From Anaerolineales bacterium (GTDB taxonomy: Bacteria > Chloroflexota > Anaerolineae > 4572-78 > J111): 64,000 bases of DNA. Below are positions 41,949 through 49,466 of this stretch, one piece after another (the first letter of the stretch is position 1; every line of letters begins with the position of its first letter). The position numbers and the translations under genes are program-made. The notes under the pieces are model-generated. The model was not told the DNA's origin and ran no database searches. It was given only the letters and a program-made list of their open reading frames with translations. Location: positions 1,178,001 through 1,242,000 of the forward strand of contig JABTUK010000004.1 of assembly GCA_015075405.1 (NCBI GenBank), read 5' to 3'.

Positions 41949-41980
41949 CGGAGTGAAAAAGCTTAAGCTTTTTCACTCCG
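41949..41980. terminator. perfect 32-base palindrome at a convergent gene end
   Basis: CGGAGTGAAAAAGCTT followed directly by its reverse complement, with no loop. It contains the stop codon of the minus-strand kinase/PLP gene (TAA within GCTTAAGC) and sits between the two convergent genes. A-rich and T-rich arms (AAAAA, TTTTT) would give a bidirectional terminator. Confidence 0.6.
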
Positions 41981-44900
41981 CACAAAATTCTCGGCCATAA
42001 TTTTGTCCAGCGTAGCGACAAAGAAATCGGCGTTTTCGGCATTGAAGACCAGCGGCGGCTTGATTTTCAAGACGTTGTGATAAGGGCCGTCGGTGCTGAC
42101 CAAAATACCATGATCGCGCATGCGATTGGCGATGTACGAGGCTTCCGCGCCGGCGGGTTCTAGCGTGTAGCGGTCCAACACCAACTCGATGCCGATGAAC
42201 AACCCCAGCCCGCGCACATCCCCGATGAGCGGATGCCGGTCCATCAACCCGCGCAGCCCGGCCAGCAGCCGCTCACCGACAGCCAGGGCATTGGCTTGCA
42301 ACCCTTCCTCGGCAATCACGTCGAGGACGGCCAGGCCGATGGCGCACGAAACCGGGTTGCCGCCAAAGGTATTGAAATATTCCATCCCATTATCAAATGA
42401 GGCCGCAATCTCCGGCGTGGTGATGACCGCCGCCAGCGGATGCCCATTGCCAATCGGTTTACCCAGGGTGATAATATCGGGCACAACCCCCTGGGTTTCA
42501 AAGGCCCAAAAATGAGTCCCGACCCGGCCAAAACCAACCTGCACCTCGTCGGCAATGCAGACGCCGCCGGCAGCGCGCACGTGCTGATAAACCGCCGGCA
42601 GATAGCCGGGCGGGAGGACAATCTGACCCCCGCAGCTTAGAATCGATTCACAAATGAACGCGCCCACCTGCTGACCGCACCCCTGAATTTGCTCGATGGC
42701 TTCCGCCACGTGTTGAGCATATTTTTCGCCTGCCTGCGGGTCGGCCTGCTTGTAGGGACCGCGATAAACATCGGGCATCGCCACTTTGTGGACGTGAGCC
42801 GGCGCGCCCGCGCCGCCTGGCCCGTCGAATTTATAGGAACTGATTTCGATCAGGCTGCTGGTGTTGCCGTGGTAGCCTACGTCTACCACAATCGTATCTT
42901 TCTGCCGGGTGTGAGTGCGGGCCAGGCGCAGAGCCAGTTCGTTGGCCTCGCTGCCGGAGCAGACAAAATAGCAGACTTGCAGCGGTTCAGGCAGTGTGGC
43001 GCAGAGCCGCTCGGCGTAGCGAACCAGGCTTTCGTGCAGATAACGGGTGTTGGTGTTCAGCACCGCCATCTGCGCCTGCCCGGCTTTGACAACTCGCGGG
43101 TGGTTGTGCCCCACGTGGGGCACGTTATTGACCGCGTCGAGATAGGGCTGACCCTCCTCATCGTAAAGGTACTGCTGGTAACCGCGCACAATCTTGAGCG
43201 GCCGGCGATAGGAAACACTCAGATTCTTGCCCAGATGCTGCCGCCTCACCTTCAAAATTTGTTCGATACTCATGGCCGGCTCATCTTTAGCAGAAAGCGC
43301 GGGTATCTGGGTTATCAAATTGGGATCAGGGCTGAGGCTCAGCCACAACTCCCGCTGGCTGGGACGGGCCACGCCGGGAAATTCGCCGCTGCGGCCCAGC
43401 AGGTCGGTGATGATTTGAAAATGGAGATGCGGCGGCCAGCCGCCATTGACCGTAGAATCGCCAATGGTGGCAATCTGATCGCCTTTTTTGACCGGCCTAC
43501 CTACGGACAATCCTGCCAGTGAGTCCGCGCTGAGATGACCGTACAGCGTGAAAAAGGTCAAGCCATCTACCATCGTGTGTTGCATGATAATCGTCGGACC
43601 GTAATCGAGTGGGCCGGCATTGTTAGCAAAGCTATGGACAACGCCATCCAGAGGGGCGTAAACCGGCGAGCCGGCCGCCATAAACAGATCGAGGCCGGTA
43701 TGGACGGTGCGCCATTCGGGGCCGTTGTCGCTGTCCGCTTTGAACAGCTCGCTGGTGTAAATCGGGCGGGCCTCGTTGTATTGGCCGATACCGACACGAG
43801 TGTTGGCCACGCTCAAGTGGTTGAAAAGTTTTCGGGTAAAACTGGTTACATCGGCAAAGTCGGCTGAGTTGCCCAATTCCAGGCTGCCCACACTCAAATC
43901 GAAAACGACCGGAGTTTCCAGGCTCAAATCAGGTTCAACCAGCCGTCCGATTTGGTCGCGGTTGGTTGTGAGCCAGGCTGTCACCGCCGAAGTATGGGGA
44001 CAGGGGGGCAGCCCGCACGCCTGCCGGAACATGTAATGAGCCAATTGAGGTGGAGTCGCGGCCAATGTTTCCAGCAAAGCCCAGGCGGGCCGTTCGCTGA
44101 TGACCAGATAAGGGTTGTCCGGCTCCACCTGCCGCTGGTAGGCCGAATTGGTCACGGTGAGGCAGAGACGAGTGCAAATGAGCGGGAAAAGCACGGCCAG
44201 TTCCGCTTCTGTCAGAGGGAAGGCCGCGTGATAACCGGCGATGACGTGGGCCGCCGCAGCGAGCGGATCTGCCTTGTCCATCATGGCGTAAGCCAAGGCA
44301 ATCGCCAATTCGCAAATGGTCTGAGTTTCCACCAAATCGCCAAAATCAATCACCCCGATCACATGGCGTTCGTAGGGGTCGCCGGGGCCAACCAGGATAT
44401 TGTAATCGTTGGCATCGTTATAGATGACGCCGGTGCGTAGGATGGGTAAGGCAGGCACAACCTGAGTTTCAAATTGGGCCAGCATCCCTTCGACGATAGC
44501 GCGCCGGGCCGGCGGGGTGATATGGTGGATATAATCTCGAATCCAGGCAGCGTGGGGCAAATCCCACTTCAGGGTACGGCGGGCGGCCGGGTGGCTGAAA
44601 TCTTGCAGCGCGCCGTCAATTGTCCCCAGCACCCGGCCTAAACTGTGGAGCAGTGTTGGCGTATGAGGGTTCACGTGCGCAAAAAGCTGGCCCGGCACAT
44701 AGGTCAATAAACGCATCAGATGGGCCGCGCCGTCGCCATTGGTGATAGTCACAATCGAATCGTTGGTGAGACTGTGGCACACCCGCGAGAGCGACAAATC
44801 AGGAGCATGGCCGGCCAGATGCTCCAAAACCTCATTTTGGAGTTCGAGCAGGGTGCGCTCCTCAGTCGCGTTGGCAATTTTGAGCACAAATTCCTGGCTG

Positions 44901-45040
44901 GTGTCGGCTTTAAGATAAAAATTCTGGTCGCGCTCACTGGGGAGAGGCTGAGCGGCAGCGTTCAGGCCATAATACTCACGGGCGAGGTAGCTCGCTTCTT
45001 CTGTGGTAAAGGTAGGAAATTCATATTTAACGGTTATCAT
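41963..45040 (-). CDS. three-part fusion: APH-like kinase, M23 peptidase fold, class-III PLP phospho-lyase or aminotransferase
   Basis: 1025 residues. Residues 1-~370 are an aminoglycoside-phosphotransferase/hydroxylysine-kinase-like domain with the catalytic GVIYNDANDYNIL (HxD-like, here YNDAN) and VIDFGD. Residues ~410-590 are an M23/LytM fold with HTGLDLFMAAGSPVYAP and PHLHFQI. Residues ~610-1025 are a class-III aminotransferase fold with GSEANELALRLAR, IADEVQVGFGRVG and the PLP lysine in ITLGKPIGNGHPLAA. By family the last part resembles ethanolamine-phosphate or phosphohydroxylysine phospho-lyases, and a kinase fused to it would phosphorylate the substrate first. Confidence 0.9.
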   Translation of the reverse strand: MITVKYEFPTFTTEEASYLAREYYGLNAAAQPLPSERDQNFYLKADTSQEFVLKIANATEERTLLELQNEVLEHLAGHAPDLSLSRVCHSLTNDSIVTITNGDGAAHLMRLLTYVPGQLFAHVNPHTPTLLHSLGRVLGTIDGALQDFSHPAARRTLKWDLPHAAWIRDYIHHITPPARRAIVEGMLAQFETQVVPALPILRTGVIYNDANDYNILVGPGDPYERHVIGVIDFGDLVETQTICELAIALAYAMMDKADPLAAAAHVIAGYHAAFPLTEAELAVLFPLICTRLCLTVTNSAYQRQVEPDNPYLVISERPAWALLETLAATPPQLAHYMFRQACGLPPCPHTSAVTAWLTTNRDQIGRLVEPDLSLETPVVFDLSVGSLELGNSADFADVTSFTRKLFNHLSVANTRVGIGQYNEARPIYTSELFKADSDNGPEWRTVHTGLDLFMAAGSPVYAPLDGVVHSFANNAGPLDYGPTIIMQHTMVDGLTFFTLYGHLSADSLAGLSVGRPVKKGDQIATIGDSTVNGGWPPHLHFQIITDLLGRSGEFPGVARPSQRELWLSLSPDPNLITQIPALSAKDEPAMSIEQILKVRRQHLGKNLSVSYRRPLKIVRGYQQYLYDEEGQPYLDAVNNVPHVGHNHPRVVKAGQAQMAVLNTNTRYLHESLVRYAERLCATLPEPLQVCYFVCSGSEANELALRLARTHTRQKDTIVVDVGYHGNTSSLIEISSYKFDGPGGAGAPAHVHKVAMPDVYRGPYKQADPQAGEKYAQHVAEAIEQIQGCGQQVGAFICESILSCGGQIVLPPGYLPAVYQHVRAAGGVCIADEVQVGFGRVGTHFWAFETQGVVPDIITLGKPIGNGHPLAAVITTPEIAASFDNGMEYFNTFGGNPVSCAIGLAVLDVIAEEGLQANALAVGERLLAGLRGLMDRHPLIGDVRGLGLFIGIELVLDRYTLEPAGAEASYIANRMRDHGILVSTDGPYHNVLKIKPPLVFNAENADFFVATLDKIMAENFVRSEKA

Positions 45041-45173
45041 AGGTTAGCCTTTTCAAAAATTAGGGGATACCCGGCCCGCTCTCCCCTTGAAGTCGGAACT
45101 GCTCAAGCCGTACGAAGCTCGTAATTTTACCTGTCAACCCTTTCTTGCGCCAAAATCAAGAAGACGCCTGATG

Positions 45174-46004
45174 GAAATTTTGCCGCTTAGATAAAATTAT
45201 TGATCACTATCTGAAACGCACCGCTTTCATATACGAAATAGCTTTGAGTGAAATTTTGCCGCTTAGATAGAAAAATAAGAAATTTTGTCGTTTAGATAAT
45301 AAAAACAATAGATCATGTCATTCCTCCCTGCGGGAGGAATCTTCATTGCCTGTGCCTAAAATGTTATGGCGAGCGAGAGGATTTCTCGCTGGCGCTCGAA
45401 ATGACATGCCAGAACCGGGCATTTACGCAATCCTATGCTTAACGAAATTTTGTCGTTTAGGTAAAACCGGCTAAGCTAGACTGTCCGTTTGTTCTGCTAA
45501 CTCCGCCAGCTTATTGGAAAAATTGCCGGTTAGATCGTTAGCCCTTAAACGAAATTTTGCCGCTTAGATACCTGAACTGAAGCCACTTTTATTACCTCTC
45601 CCCTACCCTACTAGCCTGTCTCACTATTTTTTAGAAATGACCCTATAGCCGGATAAACTTGACTACCACTCTTCATCTTAGCGAAGAGAAGAGAAGAGAA
45701 GTAATACGAAAATTTGCCGTTTAGATAAGTATCCTCAGCAGCTCCCATTTTTGTGGAGTAAAGCAGCTACGCGCCAAATAAGGACGGCCTGGAATGTACT
45801 GCTCTGCAAGTTTGAGTCCCCTGAGCCTAAACTCAGACAAACCGGAATCAAAAAGGTTTTGCCACGAATTACACGAATTTTCACTAAATTTTTTCGTGTT
45901 AATTCGCGCAATTCGTGGCAAAGTTCTTGCTCGCTGTACAAGGATTTCATTATCCAGGCACTAAATTACTATCGCATGACACACGAAATTTTGTCGGATA
46001 GGTG
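45174..46004 (+). repeat. iteron array: candidate replication origin
   Basis: Direct 20-base repeats of consensus GAAATTTTGCCGCTTAGATA, all in the same orientation, lie at 45174, 45250, 45279 (GTCGTTT variant), 45444, 45517 (degenerate), 45551, 45708 and 45985. Spacing is irregular (29-277 bases). Two more, GAAATTCTGCCGGTTAGAGA (47066) and GAAATTTTGTCGGTCAGGTG (47679), are inside the Rep gene. The stretch 45041-46153 has no convincing gene. It also holds a GAAGA tract (45683-45701), a CACGAATT hairpin (45858-45920) and two related CTCCCCTACC..TTTTTT segments (45595, 46010). Confidence 0.8.
45314..45408. repeat. ATGTCATTTCGA palindromic element, family A copy 6 (inside the iteron region)
   Basis: CATGTCATTCCTCCCTGCGG at left and GCGCTCGAAATGACATG at right, with the same CTAAAATGTTATGGCGAGC centre as the copy at 39420. 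It separates iterons 3 and 4, so it inserted into the origin after the array formed. Confidence 0.8.
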
Positions 46005-46153
46005 ACACCCCCTCCCCTCCCCTACCAGGGTGTCTCTCTTTTTTTAAGAAAAAACGGTGTTTTGGGGATTAAATCAAGCTTCGCGGATAGGCCACTGCAA
46101 TTTTTTAGCTTGGATTTTTAGGTCTGGAAGGGGGATTTGGAACAGGTGAACAG

Positions 46154-48193
46154 TTAACCGACTTGTTCAGGCAAAGCAAAGCGCACCCGGATCGGTTCAC
46201 CCGCAACGCTGGTCAAAGCGGCTTCGATTGTTTTAATCAGCCGGTTTTCTAGCCAATCCTTGGCAAAGGCGCTCTTGGCGTCAATCACAAATTCACGATC
46301 CCGGTAGTCAAGCACTTCGGTTGGCTTGAGCCAGGTATCGAAGGTTTGTTTGGTCATCTGCCGTTGGAGATGAGCCAGGGCGTCGCTCCATAGATTTCGA
46401 GCCAAGTCGCGGGCGGGGTCGCCCGATGCTGCGATTGGCTGGGAATCTAACTGTCCCTGTTCAGCCTGTAGCTGGGCAGAGAGAGGCTGCGCCAGTAAGT
46501 ATCTTGTTTCAATTGGCTCCAGGTTAGCATAAATATCGGCCCAACTCACAAAAGTTTCTATCAACTCCGAGGGAATGGCAGTCGAGAGGGGCTGTCCTTC
46601 TCGCAAAGCGGCGGCTGTTGTCTCAAACAGGGACCAGGTAGCGTCATCCAGCCGGGCGAAGGCTACAAACTCCGCAGGCGGCGGGTCATTTGCCAGTAGT
46701 CGTTTAATTACATAAGCCTGCGGATCGGTCAAGTTAGTTTGAGTTTCAGCATAGAGAAACCAAGCTCCGACTCTGACGACGGTCATATCAGGGTTAGCTA
46801 ACAGTTTGCTGCGAGCCGGTTCCTGAATAGATAAATCATCGAGCACTGTCGCTAAAGCTGATGATTTAGTAACAGCAGCAGATTGTATTGGCTGTTCTTG
46901 TATTTTTTCAAGTTCAGAAAGTATTTGAGAAGAGTCTTTTAAATTTGCGGCATTTTTTCCGATAGCTGCCCCGTCATGTTGCGGCATTTTTTCTACCGAA
47001 TCGTTTTCTAAGCGACTTTCTTTCGGCTCACTGGACGGCATTTTTTCGGGTACCTGGCCGTAAGCGAAATTCTGCCGGTTAGAGAGCCGGTCCAGAATCG
47101 GGAACAAATTGAGCTGTCCATTTTCGCTATTTTGGCCGTAATAGTCGGCCTGGACTCGTTGGCGGAGGGTTTGGGCGACCTGTTCCTGGTCAGCCGGGGT
47201 TAAGGGTTCGTCTACCATGCGCACCCGGTACAAAGTGGGCTTGTTGCGCGGTTCCGAGCCAGTGGCGGCTTCATCGGCGCCAGGTGTAGTGAAAAAAAAC
47301 GCCGCATACGGATTATCCATCAGGTTGGCCAGGTTGCGCGGGGTTTGGTTAATAGCAGCCGCCAGCTCTTTTTTATAAAGAGATAGAGTGTCGCGCAGTT
47401 CACCACTGGCCTCATCCCAATAGCAGTGACGCCGCAGATAAATGACTACCCAGGCCAGGGCGTGTCCTAGCAAACGCACCCACTCCAGCCGAAAATACTG
47501 CCAGCCGACATGAATTTTATTGGGCTGAACAATCAGATTGTATAGTTCGGCGCAGCGCTGATCTAGTTTGACCAGCCGGGCATCGGCGCCCAAGCGGGTC
47601 AAGTCAAGCCCCAGCGTATCGGCTACAATTTCCAAAACGGAGCGGCGTGGCAGATCGTCTGGAATAGGTCCTGTATAAGAAATTTTGTCGGTCAGGTGAG
47701 GCATGGCTACCAGCGTGTCCAGCGCTGAAAGGGTGGCTGTCAGCGGCTCGGCATCAGCCGGAGCCAGTTCCCGAATCAGCGCAGCCAGGCCAAGCTGGTG
47801 GCGCGGCGAAAGCGGTTCGTCAAGAAGTAGTTGGTAACGATTCTTGTCCCGGACTTTTTTGCCGATTTGAGTGCGATACTGGTAGCGATGGCTGATCTCG
47901 ATCACAAACCATGAACTGTACGGTTTTTTGAAACATCGCTCGATGGTGCGTTCATCCAGCGCCGTTTCGCGGCTCAGAGTGGCTTTATCTACGATGCACC
48001 AATCGCGCCGGCGATTCCAAAAACATTGCTGGCGCAGGCCAACAACCAGCCAGGCCAGAGATGGCCCCAGCAGCGGCACCCACTCGTCAATGAAATAGCG
48101 GCTGACCACGAAGCGAAAGTCGGGCCGGGTAGTCGCATTATAGAGAGTGTTGTACACTCCTTGGAGGTGAAGTAATTTGTCTTCGCCGGGCAT
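46154..48193 (-). CDS. plasmid-type replication initiator with two homologous domains and a C-terminal DnaA-like module
   Basis: 679 residues. Two initiator-type domains repeat. RYFIDEWVPLLGPSLAW.. (32-60) and QYFRLEWVRLLGHALAW.. (232-260) have 16 of 29 identical residues, and each is followed by a helix-turn-helix-like stretch and a DEPLSP/DEPLTP strand. The C-terminal ~85 residues (NLWSDALAHLQRQMTKQTFD, then TWLKP, FAKDWLENRL) match DnaA domain I, the part that recruits DnaB helicase. The middle (400-590) is low in recognisable domains. Iterons lie directly downstream of its stop and two are within the gene. I infer an iteron-binding Rep. Start ATG 48193 is the first good codon; no strong ribosome site. 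Confidence 0.85.
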   Translation of the reverse strand: MPGEDKLLHLQGVYNTLYNATTRPDFRFVVSRYFIDEWVPLLGPSLAWLVVGLRQQCFWNRRRDWCIVDKATLSRETALDERTIERCFKKPYSSWFVIEISHRYQYRTQIGKKVRDKNRYQLLLDEPLSPRHQLGLAALIRELAPADAEPLTATLSALDTLVAMPHLTDKISYTGPIPDDLPRRSVLEIVADTLGLDLTRLGADARLVKLDQRCAELYNLIVQPNKIHVGWQYFRLEWVRLLGHALAWVVIYLRRHCYWDEASGELRDTLSLYKKELAAAINQTPRNLANLMDNPYAAFFFTTPGADEAATGSEPRNKPTLYRVRMVDEPLTPADQEQVAQTLRQRVQADYYGQNSENGQLNLFPILDRLSNRQNFAYGQVPEKMPSSEPKESRLENDSVEKMPQHDGAAIGKNAANLKDSSQILSELEKIQEQPIQSAAVTKSSALATVLDDLSIQEPARSKLLANPDMTVVRVGAWFLYAETQTNLTDPQAYVIKRLLANDPPPAEFVAFARLDDATWSLFETTAAALREGQPLSTAIPSELIETFVSWADIYANLEPIETRYLLAQPLSAQLQAEQGQLDSQPIAASGDPARDLARNLWSDALAHLQRQMTKQTFDTWLKPTEVLDYRDREFVIDAKSAFAKDWLENRLIKTIEAALTSVAGEPIRVRFALPEQVG

Positions 48194-48252
48194 ACGGCCT
48201 CTGGGTTGCGAGAATTGGCGCTGCTCGCAACTTTAAAAAGCGCTAACGCCCC

Positions 48253-48281
48253 TTGACAAAAAATCCACATCCTGCTATGAT
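48253..48281 (+). promoter_or_regulatory. strong sigma-70-type promoter divergent from rep
   Basis: TTGACA (48253-48258), a 17-base spacer, then TATGAT (48276-48281), which is near consensus. It points away from rep, and its start site would be near 48288. No ORF follows; a short structured transcript is predicted. Confidence 0.75.
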
Positions 48282-48287
48282 AAGGAT

Positions 48288-48430
48288 GCGTTTGACATAA
48301 GGAGGCGCTAAAGCGCAACTCATCCTTCCCCACTTAAGGGGCTGACGCAAGTGAGAGATGGCACTCTCACTCAAAACCTAAGTATTATTCCGACAGCGAT
48401 AAGAGACTTGATGGCACAAGTCTCTTTTGC
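48288..48430 (+). ncRNA. predicted structured small RNA divergent from the rep gene
   Basis: From the promoter to a terminator-like hairpin is about 143 bases without a reading frame. Predicted parts are a hairpin GCGC-TAAA-GCGC (48305-48316), enclosed by AAGGATG/CATCCTT (48282-48288 with 48321-48327) if transcription starts that early, then GTGAGAG-ATGGCA-CTCTCAC (48351-48370). The terminator hairpin is AGAGACTTG-ATGGCA-CAAGTCTCT followed by TTTT. Both hairpins have the same loop, ATGGCA. No known riboswitch or 6S pattern fits. A role in rep copy control is a guess from position. Confidence 0.55.
48402..48430 (+). terminator. intrinsic terminator of the predicted small RNA
   Basis: A nine-base-pair stem (AGAGACTTG with CAAGTCTCT), loop ATGGCA, then TTTTGC. 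It is followed at 48430-48462 by a further 11-base-pair hairpin (CTTTATAGCGA/TCGCTATAAAG). Beyond that, 48463-48600 contains nothing I can name. Confidence 0.7.
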
Positions 48431-48603
48431 TTTATAGCGACATTGGCGGTATCGCTATAAAGTACTCTTCAGGCGCAGCTTGGCGGGCTGGGCCTGAAAA
48501 GTCTGTCTTTTAAGGACTCAAACTCATGTGGGTCAATTCAGTCATCATTCTTCAATCCTGTTAAAAATTACCCTTTAGCTTAACCAGACTAAATGGTTGG
48601 CTG

Positions 48604-48641
48604 GCAAAAAAAGACGCCTAGCCAGCTAACTGGCAGGCGTC
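48604..48641 (-). terminator. intrinsic terminator for the minus-strand par operon
   Basis: GACGCCT and GCCAG pair with CTGGC and AGGCGTC, with one bulged base and a four-base loop. On the minus strand the stem is followed by seven T residues. It lies between the zinc-finger gene and the rep control region and separates par transcription from rep. Confidence 0.8.
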
Positions 48642-48779
48642 GCAACCCCACTGTTGATGGTCCCTTCAAGAACTCAGCCCTCGCGCCGAAAATTGTAGCA
48701 CGATGCTTGCAAAAAATTAAACCTTATGTTATGCTTGCAAATAACTGAATTCTCTTCGGGCGGGTTGCGGCCCGCCCCA

Positions 48780-48812
48780 GGCCGCTGGTGTTGGCAGCAC
48801 CGGCGGCTTTTT
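48780..48812 (+). terminator. plus-strand intrinsic terminator
   Basis: GCCGC-T-GGTG with GCACC-G-GCGGC, then TTTTTC. It is strong on the plus strand but no plus-strand gene is upstream, so it would end read-through from the small RNA promoter. Confidence 0.65.
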
Positions 48813-48852
48813 CATTTAATCCTCATGCGCCTTTCGGCGGGCAAGCTTTACC

Positions 48853-49386
48853 TTATAATGACACCTGGTTGGGTTGATCGTGAAATTTTTCCTGCCTGGC
48901 TGTTTCCAATTGTTGCTGTTTTTGCTGGCGAACCAGGGCGGCGCAGGCTTTGCTGTGGTACTTTTGGCGCGGGTGAGTAGGCACAAAACGGACGGAGCAG
49001 CCAGGGGCGGCGCATCGCCGGGCTATACCTAGAATGACGGTTCCAGGGGGCAGGTCGTTCACAGCGAGCAGACCGTTCATCTCTACTGCCTGAATCTCAT
49101 TCATTCCATCCAGCCGAGCAGCCAGGATGTTCAGTGCTTTAGTCAGGACCTTATTTGTCGAGAAGCCAGCATACTGTTTGATGATGCTGTGCAAGAATTT
49201 TCCTGTCCAGGGCCGGCTGCGCCCGACAATTTGGCTCAAGTCGCCGGCCAGTTCACTCAAATTGGCCAACGTAATTTGAGGGCCGTACAGCACTTGATAA
49301 ACCTCTAACAATAACTCTCGCGTCGTCTGCATATTTTGCCGCCTTGCGTTGTCCAGAAGCCGTCCAGAAAAAGGATTTGACTCCAT
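48853..49386 (-). CDS. zinc-finger protein of the par/rep block, unknown function
   Basis: 177 residues. The N-terminal ~110 are helical (LLLEVYQVLYGPQITLANLS). The C-terminus has RRCAAPGCSVRFVPTHPRQK followed by YHSKACAALVRQQ, resembling the CGNR zinc finger, with cysteines and a histidine arranged as a metal site and a basic Gln-rich tail. Probably DNA-binding. Same strand as parB, 80 bases downstream; a transcription regulator or accessory segregation factor is plausible. Confidence 0.65.
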   Translation of the reverse strand: MESNPFSGRLLDNARRQNMQTTRELLLEVYQVLYGPQITLANLSELAGDLSQIVGRSRPWTGKFLHSIIKQYAGFSTNKVLTKALNILAARLDGMNEIQAVEMNGLLAVNDLPPGTVILGIARRCAAPGCSVRFVPTHPRQKYHSKACAALVRQQKQQQLETARQEKFHDQPNQVSL

Positions 49387-49466
49387 TCTACTCTCTTTTA
49401 ACGCTTTGGCAAGTTGTCATTATGTAAATTCCAGGTTCGTTTTTGAGGTATTTTCTTTATGACTGC

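Noticed and set aside
45721..46005. Short open frames within the iteron region
   Set aside because: They overlap iterons and a CACGAATT hairpin, have no ribosome sites, and read as repeat translation.
46145..46159. GGTGAACAGTTAACC near the rep stop as another parS site
   Set aside because: Only an imperfect palindrome that shares one half with the parB sites; could be chance.
48288..48430. Known riboswitch in front of a gene
   Set aside because: No coding gene follows on that strand, and no GEMM, TPP, THF, cobalamin or ydaO consensus is present.
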